Shown: positions 8,606-16,762 of the stretch, one piece after another
Numbering within the stretch: the first letter of the stretch is position 1
How the letters are laid out: each line of letters starts with the position of its first letter
Origin: Halobellus limi
Lineage (GTDB): Archaea > Halobacteriota > Halobacteria > Halobacteriales > Haloferacaceae
Length of the DNA: 64,000 nt
NCBI RefSeq assembly: GCF_004799685.1
Contig: NZ_CP031311.1
Span: 62,001-126,000 of the forward strand
Direction: 5' to 3'
The notes under the pieces: model-generated
What the model was told of the DNA's origin: nothing
The model's input: only the letters and a program-made list of their open reading frames with translations
Database searches by the model: none
Program-made: the position numbers and the translations under genes

Positions 8606-9100
8606 GCTGATCCGGTGGACGAAGTCGAGTTCGGACAGTTCGTTCAGCAGGTCGCCGGGGATCGGCTCGTCGGTGACGACGTAGAGTTTCGGGTCGTCGG
8701 TGAACTCCGGGTCCTCACTGATCGTCTGGCGGATCGAGATGTCGCGGTCGGCGAGTCGGGACGTGATCTCCGCGACGATGCCGGGACGTTCGGCGTCCGT
8801 CGGGTCGATCGTCAACACCGACAGGTCGAGGACCGGTGCGAGGTCCATCAGACTCGGGATCGACGAGATGTTCTGGAAGATCCGTCTGAGTTCCTCGTCG
8901 TCGAGGATGGCCGTCGTCGTGGAATCGACGACGCGGCGGTCGACGTCGATTTCGCGGGCGATACCGGTGTTGGGGATCTCGATGCCGCCGGAGACGACCC
9001 GCCCGTCGTCGTTCACCGAGAACCCGCGTTCGAGGAGCAGACGGATGACCGCCTGCTGGCTGGGACTCCCCTCGAACTTCTGCATAATCTCGTCGAACAT
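8597..9100 (-). CDS. ACT-domain amino-acid-responsive regulator
   Basis: A 167-residue protein with an N-terminal helix-turn-helix-like region (about residues 1-75: EIMQKFEGSPSQQAVIRLLL, then TGIAREIDVDRRVV) and a C-terminal ACT domain from about 85 (DLSVLTIDPTDAERPGIVAE, then ADRDISIRQTISED). ACT domains bind amino acids, so it is probably a transcriptional or allosteric regulator of amino-acid metabolism. The ATG at 9100 (MFDEIMQKF) is preferred to an in-frame start at 9208 because a TATA box lies about 30 bases before it and the extension would overlap the orc1 3' end. Confidence 0.88.
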   Translation of the reverse strand: MFDEIMQKFEGSPSQQAVIRLLLERGFSVNDDGRVVSGGIEIPNTGIAREIDVDRRVVDSTTTAILDDEELRRIFQNISSIPSLMDLAPVLDLSVLTIDPTDAERPGIVAEITSRLADRDISIRQTISEDPEFTDDPKLYVVTDEPIPGDLLNELSELDFVHRISIA

Positions 9101-9126
9101 CCGTCCGGAGAGTGCACGGCCAGCGC

Positions 9127-9135
9127 TATTATAGT
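9127..9135 (-). promoter_or_regulatory. TATA box of the ACT-domain regulator gene
   Basis: Read on the minus strand this is CTATAATAG, about 30 bases before the ATG at 9100. It supports the shorter start and a leaderless transcript. Confidence 0.65.
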
Positions 9136-9197
9136 AGCGTTTGGACGCGGTTCGGTCCGGTCGACCCGGAGAGAACGTCTCCGGAAGAGGGTATCGG

Positions 9198-11021
9198 TCA
9201 GTTGTCAAAACGCGCCTGGACGAACGGCTGGGCGTTCTCGATGTCGCCGAGCCGCGAGTCAGAGAGGAGCACCGCCTCCGTCTCGTCGATGGGGACCGAC
9301 AGCGAGATCTCCTTCGTGCGGCCGTATCGTCCCTTCGAGACGACGACGGCGTTGACGATGCCGAGCATATCGAGTTCGGAGATGAGGTCCGTCACGCGCC
9401 GCTGGGTGAGGACGTCGGCGTCGATCTCCTCGCAGAGCCGTTTGTAGATGTTGAACACCTCGCCGGTATTCACATTTCGAACGCCGTTCTTTTCGAGGAG
9501 GATCGTCGCGAAGAGGACGATCTTCGACTGCGTCGGGAGCGTCCGCACGACCTCGACGACGCGGTCCAGTTCGATCTTGTCCTGGGCCTGTCGGACGTGC
9601 GCTTCCTCGACGGTGTCGGCCTGCCCGCGTTCGGCGAGTTCGCCGGCGGTGCGGAGGAGATCCAGCGCGCGGCGGGCGTCACCGTGCTCCTGTGCGGCGA
9701 AGGCCGCGCACAGCGGGATGACGTCGTCGGTGAGCGCGTCGTCCTTGAACGCGACGTTCGCGCGGTGTTGCAGGATGTCCCGGAGCTGGTTCGCGTCGTA
9801 CGGCGGAAAGACGATCTCCTCCTCGCCGAGGCTGGACTTCACTCGCGGGTCGAGAAAGTCTGTGAACTTCAGGTCGTTCGAGATCCCCATAATGGAGATC
9901 CGCGAGTTGTCGAGTTCGGAGTTCATCCGCGAGAGGTTATACAGCGTGTCGTCGCCGGACTTCTCGACGAGTTTGTCGATCTCGTCGAGCATGATGACGA
10001 CGACCCGTTCCCGGTAGTCGACCGCGTCGAAGAACGTCGAGTACACGCGGTCCGTGGGCCAGCCGGTCATCGGGACGGGCTCCATCTCGTCGCGGTCGGA
10101 CTCGAGCTCCTCGATGCGGGACTCCACCTCGTCTGCCGTCTCGTACGCCGAGCCAGCGAGCGCCGTCGGGTCGTCGACGGCCTGTGGGTGGAGTTCGTTC
10201 AGTTCGTCGAGTTCCGTCTCGATCACGTCCTGGTTCTTCTCGATGAACTTGTTCGCGAGCTGGGCGAGGACGCGATACTGCGTGTCCGTCACCTCGCAGT
10301 TGATGTACTCGACCTCGCAGGGAACGTCGTACTTCTTCGAGGTCGATTCGAGTTCCTGGCTGACGAACTTCGCGCTCGCGGTCTTTCCCGTGCCCGTTTT
10401 TCCGTAGATCAGGATGTTGGAGGGCGTTTCTCCTCGAAGCGCAGAAACGAGGATCGTCGCCATCTGGTTGATCTGTTCGGTCCGATGTGGGAGCTCCCGC
10501 GGCGTGTACGAGGGCCGGAGGACTTCCTTGTTCTCGAAGATCGGCTCCCCCGAGAGCAAGTCGTCGAAGAGCCCCTGACTGTCGCCGTCGTCGTCGTCGA
10601 GGACGACTTCGTCGAGGCTCACCTCCGTCGTTCCGGCCGTCGAGTCACCGACTCGGATCGAGTCGGGGTCCTCGGGTCCGATGCTCTCTTCGATGTCGAT
10701 GTCCTCGGCTGTCACGGGTTCTGCGCTCTCCGGTTGCGAAGAATCGCCGCGAGACGTTGCAGATTCTCCACCGCCGTCGGAGTCATCGCGGGAGGGATCC
10801 TCGATGCCCTTATTTCGGGAGGGATCGTCGACGTCCAGCGGTTGCTCACCGGCGTCGAACTGCGCGTCAGAACCGGATCCATCCGTCGGTTTCGGTGAAT
10901 TCGCACTTTCGCTCCCGTCCGTCGTGTCGGCGGCGCTGGACTCGGATTCGACTACGTCGCCCTCATCGACGTCCTCGCCTGCGCGCCCGTTCTCATCGCC
11001 GGATTGTGTTTCTTCGTCCAT
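9198..11021 (-). CDS. orc1: Orc1/Cdc6 replication initiator
   Basis: AAA+ origin-binding initiator protein, 607 residues. Residues 1 to about 155 are an Asp/Ser/Glu-rich low-complexity extension. The AAA+ core has Walker A YGKTGTGKT at about 206, Walker B VVVIMLDEID at about 341, sensor 1 ISIMGISNDL, and the sensor 2 region HGDARRALDLL. The C-terminal winged helix (about 490-590) contains TQRRVTDLISELDMLGIVNA and binds ORB DNA. An acidic insertion of about 60 residues sits between Walker A and B. The start is ATG at 11021; a TTG five codons upstream is less likely. It lies next to an AT-rich origin with ORB-like boxes and oap genes, as expected for the main haloarchaeal origin. Confidence 0.95.
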   Translation of the reverse strand: MDEETQSGDENGRAGEDVDEGDVVESESSAADTTDGSESANSPKPTDGSGSDAQFDAGEQPLDVDDPSRNKGIEDPSRDDSDGGGESATSRGDSSQPESAEPVTAEDIDIEESIGPEDPDSIRVGDSTAGTTEVSLDEVVLDDDDGDSQGLFDDLLSGEPIFENKEVLRPSYTPRELPHRTEQINQMATILVSALRGETPSNILIYGKTGTGKTASAKFVSQELESTSKKYDVPCEVEYINCEVTDTQYRVLAQLANKFIEKNQDVIETELDELNELHPQAVDDPTALAGSAYETADEVESRIEELESDRDEMEPVPMTGWPTDRVYSTFFDAVDYRERVVVIMLDEIDKLVEKSGDDTLYNLSRMNSELDNSRISIMGISNDLKFTDFLDPRVKSSLGEEEIVFPPYDANQLRDILQHRANVAFKDDALTDDVIPLCAAFAAQEHGDARRALDLLRTAGELAERGQADTVEEAHVRQAQDKIELDRVVEVVRTLPTQSKIVLFATILLEKNGVRNVNTGEVFNIYKRLCEEIDADVLTQRRVTDLISELDMLGIVNAVVVSKGRYGRTKEISLSVPIDETEAVLLSDSRLGDIENAQPFVQARFDN

Positions 11022-11028
11022 CCGTGTA

Positions 11029-11052
11029 CCCCCCAATTTCGACTGGAAATTA
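11029..11052 (-). promoter_or_regulatory. Degenerate ORB-like box at the orc1 start
   Basis: ACCCCCCAATTTCGACTGGA resembles the reverse complement of the two strong ORB boxes, keeping the ACCCC run and the ACTGGA core. It overlaps the bases just upstream of the orc1 ATG and could mediate autoregulation by Orc1. Confidence 0.4.
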
Positions 11053-11473
11053 CGCCGTTATAGCCGGTAGATCGTACAATCCGTCGGAGAGAACCGATGC
11101 AGTGGCAGCTTCTCCGCCGGAGACGTGTCCAGTTGATGCAGACGAAGCAGAGGAACACGTGCTACAAAAAGCTTGTCTCTTGTGGAGTTGTCGTGGGGGA
11201 ACGCCCGCGCTACCAGTCCGCGATCGCCGGTGGCCGGTCAACTTCGATTGCCGGTGGCCGGTCAGTTCACGGGTCGATACCGGTCCGAGTCACTCCGCGG
11301 ATACGGATAGGTCCCTGTGAAGTCGCCGGTGAACTTCTCGTGGTCGGTCGCGGTTTTCTCCCTGTGGTGCTCGGCTTCGGGTCTCCCCCGATCTCGTTCG
11401 TTCCTGTTATGCTCTGTCGTCGTCTCGTCCGTCTCTGTCACGTTCCGTTTGCCGTCGTTCGTTGTCGGAGCCG

Positions 11474-11504
11474 ACTCCCCCCACCCCTTCGTTTCAACTG
11501 GAGA
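11474..11504 (-). promoter_or_regulatory. ORB-like origin recognition box, left
   Basis: On the minus strand it reads CTCCAGTTGAAACGAAGGGG followed by a G-rich run. It matches the haloarchaeal ORB pattern of a dyad-like TCCAGTTGAAAC core followed by a G-string. Its G-string points away from the AT-rich segment, opposite in orientation to the box at 11678. Confidence 0.8.
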
Positions 11505-11536
11505 CCGAAAGGGAAGTGTCCCCGACGTCTGAGATC

Positions 11537-11630
11537 ACCACTAACACTACTAAATTCAAATATATTAATAGACAAAATTAATTCTAGTATTGCAGTACGG
11601 ATACCGTTTGAATTATTAGAATATAAATCC
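11537..11630. other. AT-rich duplex unwinding element of the origin
   Basis: About 94 bases with a much higher A+T content than the rest of the window (for example TAAATTCAAATATATTAATA), placed between two inverted ORB-like boxes. This is where the helix would be expected to open first. Confidence 0.8.
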
Positions 11631-11677
11631 ACCGGCTTCGAAAGTAGCCGTCAGTACCCTCCCCCCGGCCATTTCGC

Positions 11678-11709
11678 GTCTCCACCTGAAATGAAGGGGT
11701 GGGGGGCCC
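11678..11709 (+). promoter_or_regulatory. ORB-like origin recognition box, right
   Basis: It reads TCTCCACCTGAAATGAAGGG followed by GTGGGGGGCCC on the plus strand. It is the inverted partner of the box at 11474-11504 across the AT-rich segment, and the two share the pattern CTCCA-x-x-TGAAA-x-GAAGGGGTGGGGGG. Confidence 0.8.
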
Positions 11710-11967
11710 GCCTCGAGACTCCCGGGACAGTCGTCGGTCCCCGGGTGATCATCGGTCCGTATCTGGTCCTCAGCTCCTCGATAGTTGTCGGCACACGGCA
11801 AGCCATCGATCCGAGATACGGATCCTCAGCCGGGGGTATCAGACGAGAGAGGAGATACCTCGACCGGATCTCGGGGGTCCGTCTGACGCAGTGTTTAAGT
11901 GAACACGGAAATGTGGTTCCTCCATACGCCCCTCCACGACACGCATCGGGAGGCGCGGGAGGCCAGG

Positions 11968-12609
11968 ATGGGACTGTTCACAGACCTCAGAGACAGCATC
12001 TCACGGGCCGTCGACCGGATGTTCTCGGACTCCGAGCCGAAACGGATCGGCATCTACGGACCGCCGAACGCCGGAAAGACGACCCTCGCAAACCGAATCG
12101 CACGTGACTGGACGGGTGACGCCGTCGGCCCGGAGAGCCACATCCCGCACGAGACACGCCGCGCACGTAGAAAAGAGAACGTCGAGATCGAACGCAACGG
12201 GAAGACCGTCAACATCGACATCGTCGACACGCCCGGCGTCACGACGAAAGTCGACTACAAGGAGTTCCTCGAACACGATATGGAGAAGGACGACGCCGTC
12301 CGGCGCTCACGGGAGGCGACCGAGGGCGTCGCGGAGGCGATGCATTGGCTCCGCGAGGACGTCGACGGCGTCATCTACGTGCTCGACAGCACCGAAGATC
12401 CGTTCACGCAGGTCAACACGATGCTCATCGGGATCATCGAGAGCCAGGACCTGCCCGTACTCATCTTCGCGAACAAGACCGACCTCGACGACTCGAACGT
12501 CCAGCGCATCGCGAACGCGTTCCCGCAGCACGAGACGGTTCCGCTGTCGGCGCTCGAGGGTAACAATATGGACGAAGTCTACGGGAAGATCGCGGAGTAC
12601 TTCGGGTGA
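11968..12609 (+). CDS. oapA: Origin-associated GTPase OapA (Era-like)
   Basis: A 213-residue P-loop GTPase. Visible motifs are G1 GPPNAGKTTL at about 35, G3 DTPG with VDTPGVTTKVDY at about 87, G4 NKTD at about 171 and the G5-like LSALEGNN near the end. A short N-terminal region (FTDLRDSISRAVDRMFS) may be an amphipathic helix. In Haloferax volcanii the homologous gene sits beside the main origin and belongs to a set named oapABC; its biochemical role is unsettled. Here it diverges from orc1 across the origin and overlaps oapB by a few bases. The ATG at 11968 (MGLFTDLRD) fits family length; an in-frame upstream start at 11899 is less likely. Confidence 0.92.
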   Translation: MGLFTDLRDSISRAVDRMFSDSEPKRIGIYGPPNAGKTTLANRIARDWTGDAVGPESHIPHETRRARRKENVEIERNGKTVNIDIVDTPGVTTKVDYKEFLEHDMEKDDAVRRSREATEGVAEAMHWLREDVDGVIYVLDSTEDPFTQVNTMLIGIIESQDLPVLIFANKTDLDDSNVQRIANAFPQHETVPLSALEGNNMDEVYGKIAEYFG

Positions 12610-12614
12610 CCACG

Positions 12615-13004
12615 ATGCCGGAAGTCACACCAGGCGAAACCGGAAACGGCGTCCAGATCGACCTCATCAGCGGCGCCCGAATGGAGGGGCTGACGAGTAT
12701 GGAGAAGATCCGACTCATCCTCGACGGGGTCCGCGACGGCAACATCGTCGTCCTCGAGGAGGGGCTCTCGCCCGACGAGGAGTCGAAACTCATCGAGGTC
12801 ACGATGACCGAGATCAGCCCCGACGAGTTCAACGGGATCGAGATCGAGACGTATCCCCAGTCCGGCGGCGGGAACAAGGGGTTCCTCGGCCGGTTGATGG
12901 GCAAGGAGTCGAACAAGAAACTCACCGTCATCGGTCCGGCGAACCAGATCGAGACGTTACACAAAGACGAGAACCTCATCAGTGCGCTCGTCTCCCGGAA
13001 GTGA
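12615..13004 (+). CDS. oapB: Origin-associated protein OapB (DUF2073)
   Basis: A 129-residue DUF2073 protein of unknown biochemical function. The conserved part runs from QIDLISGARMEGLTSMEKIR to LTVIGPANQIETLHKDENL, an alpha/beta pattern with a glycine-rich loop (QSGGGNKGFLGRLMGKES). A GTG at 12606, overlapping the oapA stop codon, is an alternative start adding three residues; the ATG at 12615 was chosen. Tight packing against oapA indicates co-transcription and probably a shared job near the origin. Confidence 0.9.
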   Translation: MPEVTPGETGNGVQIDLISGARMEGLTSMEKIRLILDGVRDGNIVVLEEGLSPDEESKLIEVTMTEISPDEFNGIEIETYPQSGGGNKGFLGRLMGKESNKKLTVIGPANQIETLHKDENLISALVSRK

Positions 13005-13064
13005 TGGCACCGCGCTCTCTCGTCCGCCGGAATCCGGAGTTCGTCGCCGCCGCGAGCGCGGCGA

Positions 13065-13270
13065 TTGATCGATCTCGGTGCCTCCACACGAAACGAAACG
13101 CGGACTCGAAACGAAGGTTCCACTCGAACGATAGGGCCCATCCGAACCACAGGATCCACCCGAACCACAGGAATCATAGGACCCGCCCGAACTACCCGAA
13201 CCAGACGCGAGGGACGAAGCGCCCGCGACGTACGAACCGGTCACTGCACACGAAACGGACGCCCTCCCGA
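13065..13270. repeat. Degenerate short repeats between oapB and oapC
   Basis: Repeated CCGAACCACAGGA motifs at about 13142 and 13160, followed by variants (CCGCCCGAACTACCCGAACC), with a loose period of 17-18 bases. No gene is evident in this roughly 280-base gap. Confidence 0.55.
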
Positions 13271-13282
13271 TAACCCAATACG

Positions 13283-14227
13283 ATGCCTCACGAATGCACA
13301 AACTGCGGACGAGTGTTCGACGACGGGTCGAAGGAGATGCTGTCTGGGTGTCCGAACTGCGGCGGAAACAAATTCCAGTTCCGGCCGTCGTCGGCGACCG
13401 ATTCGGCCGACTCGACCGGATCGCCGTCGAAACGGTCGGCGCCGACCCGTGAGACTGATCCCCAGTCGGACTCCTCGGAGGGGGCGGAACCGTCATCGAG
13501 TTCGACAGCGTGGAGCGAGGCCGCAGAGCGCGCCGTCGGGGACGAGCGAGAGGAGCCAAATACGGATTCGAGCCCGTCGCCTCGGCAAATCTCCGCGTCT
13601 TCGCGGGAGTGGCCGAACCAACGGGACGAGGACGGAACGTCTTCGCCCCCGGAAGACGTCCGGGAGCCGGCGGAAGACGACTCGAACCGGACGACGGATT
13701 CACGACAGCACGACCCGGAGCCGCGTCAGTCCGATCCGGAGGGACCGACCGACCCCGCCAGTGAAACGTCGCCGGATCCGGACGACGGCGTCGAGATCGA
13801 CGACGACCCCGCGTCGACGGACGACTCTATCGAAGACACCGCGCAGGCGAGCGCCCGGAGCGAAGTCGTCTCCCCCGACGAGCTCGCCGCCGCGAGTCGG
13901 ACCGAGGCGGTGGACGACGGGTCGGCCGCCCCGGACGCGCCGACGGCCGACGCCCCCGACGGTGAGGCTCCCGACCGCCCGAGCGACGCGGACGGTCGAG
14001 TCATCGAGCCGTCGAGCGACGACCGGCCCGACCTCGATGACCTCCGGGCCGAACTCAACGAACAGTTCGAGAGCATCCGCATCGTCGCGCCCGGCGAGTA
14101 CGAACTGAACCTCATGGAACTGTACGACCGGACCGAGTACATCATCTCGCTGCAGGAAGACGGTCGGTACGTCATCGAAGTCCCGGACACGTGGGATACG
14201 ACCCCCGGCGGACCCGAGGACGCCTAG
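13283..14227 (+). CDS. oapC: Origin-associated zinc-ribbon protein OapC
   Basis: A 314-residue protein with an N-terminal zinc ribbon (CTNCGRVF and CPNCGGNKFQF, ligands near residues 5, 8, 23 and 26). A linker of about 190 residues, rich in Asp, Ser and Pro, follows. A folded C-terminal domain begins near 245 (DDLRAELNEQFESIRIVAPG, then YELNLMELYDRTEYIISLQE). It is the third member of the oapABC set beside the origin. The two-ended layout, a zinc ribbon and a small domain joined by a disordered acidic linker, suggests an adaptor between nucleic acid and another partner, which is inference. Confidence 0.85.
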   Translation: MPHECTNCGRVFDDGSKEMLSGCPNCGGNKFQFRPSSATDSADSTGSPSKRSAPTRETDPQSDSSEGAEPSSSSTAWSEAAERAVGDEREEPNTDSSPSPRQISASSREWPNQRDEDGTSSPPEDVREPAEDDSNRTTDSRQHDPEPRQSDPEGPTDPASETSPDPDDGVEIDDDPASTDDSIEDTAQASARSEVVSPDELAAASRTEAVDDGSAAPDAPTADAPDGEAPDRPSDADGRVIEPSSDDRPDLDDLRAELNEQFESIRIVAPGEYELNLMELYDRTEYIISLQEDGRYVIEVPDTWDTTPGGPEDA

Positions 14228-14307
14228 CCGCACGTCGCATCGGGGTTCGTATCACCTCGCCTCCCGAGCGACTCTCCGCGTCGAATCGCTACGGCGTCGA
14301 ATTGAAG

Positions 14308-14315
14308 CTTTTATG
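14308..14315 (+). promoter_or_regulatory. TATA box of the 29-residue microprotein gene
   Basis: CTTTTATG centred about 28 bases before the ATG at 14340, the spacing expected for a leaderless transcript. It gives the microprotein its own promoter, separate from oapC. Confidence 0.6.
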
Positions 14316-14339
14316 CGCACCGCTCGAGAGAGTTCCACT

Positions 14340-14429
14340 ATGAGTCAAGCCACCAAGATCGTCCTCGGTACCGTGGGTGTGTCGGCCGTCCTCGCCATCG
14401 CGATCATCTTCGCGCTCGCCTTCGGCTGA
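14340..14429 (+). CDS. 29-residue single-span membrane microprotein
   Basis: The frame encodes a start (MSQATKI) followed by one hydrophobic helix of about 20 residues (VLGTVGVSAVLAIAIIFALA) and ends at a TGA inside the palindromic element at 14427. It has its own TATA box at leaderless distance and codon use typical of haloarchaeal genes. The protein would be a bare transmembrane helix with a short N-terminal cytoplasmic tip. Function is unknown; comparable tiny proteins can regulate or stabilise membrane complexes. Confidence 0.65.
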   Translation: MSQATKIVLGTVGVSAVLAIAIIFALAFG

Positions 14430-14513
14430 TACTGATTACTCTCACTGTTCATCGTCGAGCGCCACCCCGATACCGACGCTCGGCGGTACGAGACGAGAGT
14501 ACTCAGTCTGAGT
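14427..14513. repeat. Palindromic element, copy A
   Basis: An 87-bp imperfect palindrome. The outer arms are TGATACTGATTACTCTC and GAGAGTACTCAGTCTGA. The inner arms are CGTCGAGCGCC and GACGCTCGGCG around a short loop. Its first TGA is the stop codon of the 29-residue microprotein gene. Copies B (35220) and C (53330) share both arm pairs. Confidence 0.85.
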
Positions 14514-14582
14514 CAGACTCCGGGCTCTATCGATCGGGTCGCCGATCGCACCTCTGAAACCCCTACGCTCCCAACCGACGGT

Positions 14583-15383
14583 ATGTTCGACCGACGCGAC
14601 CTCTCCGACGACGTCGACGCCGTGCGCGAGGCTCACGCGCCCGGCGCGCTCGTGCTCGACGTCTCGGCCGACTTCGAGACGATTCCGCCCGCCGCCGCCG
14701 AGGACCTCGGGCTTCTCGTCGACGCGCTCGATCCCGCGACGTACCCCTCAGAGTGGCTTCCCGAGGACGCTCCGAGCGCGCTCGTCGCCTACGCGAGCTC
14801 TGATTTCACCGTCGGGATGCCGGGCGACGGAACCGTCGCGTGGACGCGTCAGACGTCCCCACCGACGGTCCTCGTGAAAAAGCGCGCCGAGGGGACGCCG
14901 TCGGAGTTCCTCGATTATCTCCTCGCGGAGGCGTTCGTCCAGATCGGCACCGACGCCCCCGAGCACTTTTTACCGTTCTTCGGCGAGCGGTACCGCGACC
15001 TCGACGACGCGGTCCCGCTCGGCCCCGCCGACGTCTACCAGATCGCGGCCGCGCTGTACGACGCCTGGCTCGGCCTCCAGACCAGAGACGTCTTCGCCGC
15101 CTGGGAAGAGACCCAGCCCCGGCTGTTCGACGCGTGGGAAGACGCCGGAAGCCGGCTCGAAGGGCGGCTCTCGAGGCTTCCCCGGGCGGTCGCACGGGGG
15201 GAGACCTCCTTCGCGGAGGCGACCGAGTACGCCTGTTCGGCAGTCAAGCACGATCTGGACCTCCCCGCGCCCTTCGCCGCGCTCGACACGCGGGCGTTCG
15301 TCGAGTACGGTCCGGAATACGGGGTCACGTGGGCGAAGAAAACGTTCGAGAAACTCGAGAACGACGTCGACGAAGACGCCTAA
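14583..15383 (+). CDS. Conserved haloarchaeal protein of unknown function
   Basis: A 266-residue, mostly helical soluble protein, unrecognised. Short conserved-looking segments are EFLDYLLAEAFVQIGTDAPE, GPADVYQIAAALYDAWLGLQ and AFVEYGPEYGVTWAKKTFEK. No cofactor motif, cysteine cluster or membrane helix is visible. The composition (Asp/Glu-rich, few Lys) is typical of cytoplasmic haloarchaeal proteins. It follows the origin cluster and is followed by a tandem array containing the echo of its own 3' end. Confidence 0.82.
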   Translation: MFDRRDLSDDVDAVREAHAPGALVLDVSADFETIPPAAAEDLGLLVDALDPATYPSEWLPEDAPSALVAYASSDFTVGMPGDGTVAWTRQTSPPTVLVKKRAEGTPSEFLDYLLAEAFVQIGTDAPEHFLPFFGERYRDLDDAVPLGPADVYQIAAALYDAWLGLQTRDVFAAWEETQPRLFDAWEDAGSRLEGRLSRLPRAVARGETSFAEATEYACSAVKHDLDLPAPFAALDTRAFVEYGPEYGVTWAKKTFEKLENDVDEDA

Positions 15384-15509
15384 CTCGGATCCGGATCGTC
15401 GCCGTCGGACGCCAGAATTAGTACCGGAATCGACGCTGTCGGACGCCAGAATTAGTACCGGAATCGACGCTGTCGGACGCCAGAATTAGTACCGGAATCG
15501 ACGCCGGCC
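15375..15509. repeat. 34-bp tandem array between convergent genes
   Basis: Copies begin with GACGCC at 15375, 15408, 15442 and 15476 (steps 33, 34, 34). Copy 0 holds the last codons and TAA stop of the gene ending at 15383. Later copies share GCCAGAATTAGTACCGGAAT and each carries TAG on the plus strand and a TAA on the minus strand. The array fills the gap to the convergent gene at 15521. Confidence 0.9.
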
Positions 15510-15520
15510 GAACGCCTGAC

Positions 15521-16099
15521 TCAGAATTCGGTCGCGACCTCGCCGTCGACGTCGAGTTCGACGACCGCATCGAAGAGGTCGCGGAACCGTCCGATCGTCT
15601 CCGCTCCGTGCACCTCGTTCGAGAGGTGGAACAGGCCGACGGCGTCGTGTTCGTCCAGGAGTTCGAGAAGCCGCCCGGTCGCGTCGTACGCGCCGTCGAC
15701 GTCGGCGTAGTACGCCATCTCGGTCACCGAATCGACGCTGATCCGGACCTTCCCGTCGTGGGACTCCAGGAACTCCCGCGTCTTTTCGACGATGCCGTCG
15801 AGGTCGTCCGGCGCCGAGACGTAGTGGACGTGATCCGTTCTGCGTCGGGAGTACCCGCGCTCGACAGAGAGGGTATCGAGGATCTCCGCCTTCGACTCGT
15901 CGACGTCGTAGTGTTCGAGTTTCTGCTCGACCTCCCGAGCCGTGGTCCGCGTCGAGATGACGAGGAAGTGGTCGGTGTCGGTCTTCAGAAAGTCCGTGTC
16001 GATCCGGTCTGTCTCCCCGATGCTCGGGTGCAGAAGCAGGATGCCCGTCCCGCCCGGGATCGAGTCCGGCGCGTTGTCGATGGCGAGGCTGTAATCCAT
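15521..16099 (-). CDS. RecA/KaiC-like protein with degenerate nucleotide-binding motif
   Basis: A 192-residue haloarchaeal protein resembling the RecA/KaiC superfamily. The N-terminus SIPGGTGILLLHPSIGETDR sits where a P-loop would be, but the GKT lysine is missing. The following strand LVISTRTTAREVEQKLEHYD resembles the KaiC pattern of strand plus helix. A later strand, KVRISVDSVTEMAYYADVD, lies where Walker B would be and has Asp. It is probably a non-hydrolysing relative with a regulatory role, which is inference from pattern only. It is convergent with the gene at 14583. Confidence 0.75.
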   Translation of the reverse strand: MDYSLAIDNAPDSIPGGTGILLLHPSIGETDRIDTDFLKTDTDHFLVISTRTTAREVEQKLEHYDVDESKAEILDTLSVERGYSRRRTDHVHYVSAPDDLDGIVEKTREFLESHDGKVRISVDSVTEMAYYADVDGAYDATGRLLELLDEHDAVGLFHLSNEVHGAETIGRFRDLFDAVVELDVDGEVATEF

Positions 16100-16184
16100 A
16101 CCCGTAGGTGCGCCCCCGACGACTTAATCGTGCGGGAGTTTCCGTCGCTGGCCGTCTCCAAGAACGCGTCCGGCAGCGTCCAGA

Positions 16185-16637
16185 TCAGTACAGCGAATCG
16201 GCGGTCGCCGCGCCGATGACGCTGAACACCGCCCCGATGCTGATCGCCTTGAGGGTCGATCCGATCACCGCCCAGTCGAGCGTCACCCCGAGGACGTCCG
16301 TTCCCGTCGCCGTCGCGTCGAGGAACGTCCCCGGCGCGTCGAACGCGACCGCGAGGATGAACACCGAGAGGTACGAGACGGAGACGAGCGAAATGAATCG
16401 GAGCGGGATTCCGCCCACTTCACTCTCCCGTTCGGGATTTCGGTCGTCCGCCTTGTAGAGCGCGCCGTAGCCGATGGCGAGGACGATGATCACCGTAAAA
16501 AGCGCCTGGACCGGCGACATACTCTGTGCCAGTACCCAGACTTCCTCGGTGACGACGAACGGCCCGGCCAACAGGAACCCGCCGACGATCTGTTGGACGG
16601 TGTCCGAGAGAGCGAACCGGCGACGGCGTCCGACCAT
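16185..16637 (-). CDS. DUF2391-type integral membrane protein
   Basis: A 150-residue membrane protein with about four helices: GGFLLAGPFVVTEEVWVLAQ, ALFTVIIVLAIGYGALY, ISLVSVSYLSVFILAVAF and WAVIGSTLKAISIGAVFSVI. The LAGPFVVTEEVW motif and layout are those of the DUF2391 (TIGR02587) family of putative membrane proteins of unknown function. The start at 16637 (MVGRRRRF) is preferred over a longer frame to 16754 because a strong TATA box precedes it at the right distance. Confidence 0.85.
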   Translation of the reverse strand: MVGRRRRFALSDTVQQIVGGFLLAGPFVVTEEVWVLAQSMSPVQALFTVIIVLAIGYGALYKADDRNPERESEVGGIPLRFISLVSVSYLSVFILAVAFDAPGTFLDATATGTDVLGVTLDWAVIGSTLKAISIGAVFSVIGAATADSLY

Positions 16638-16660
16638 ACCCTCCGTTCGATCCTCATTAC

Positions 16661-16667
16661 ATATATA
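16661..16667 (-). promoter_or_regulatory. TATA box of the DUF2391 gene
   Basis: TATATAT on the minus strand, centred about 27 bases before the ATG at 16637. It decides the short start of this gene. Confidence 0.65.
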
Positions 16668-16762
16668 CGAACGCATCTCGCGGATCCCTTCGCCCGATCT
16701 GACCCCGAACTGCACTCGACCCGATTCCAACGGTTCTTGGTCTGTCCGGTCCACGCTCGCGT

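Larger units (their letters stand above)
11022..11967. other. Chromosomal replication origin (oriC1-type)
   Basis: A gene-free stretch of about 950 bases between divergent orc1 and oapA. It contains an AT-rich segment at 11537-11630 flanked by two inverted ORB-like boxes, and a third degenerate box at the orc1 promoter (11029-11052). Two copies of a GCCGGTGGCCGGTCA motif occur at 11229-11265. Orc1 at one side and oapABC at the other match the described layout of the main origin of Haloferax-type chromosomes. Origin activity itself is inferred. Confidence 0.88.

Noticed and set aside
11438-11801. Small open frames within the origin region
   Set aside because: They cross the AT-rich element and ORB boxes, have no promoter and show non-halophilic composition.
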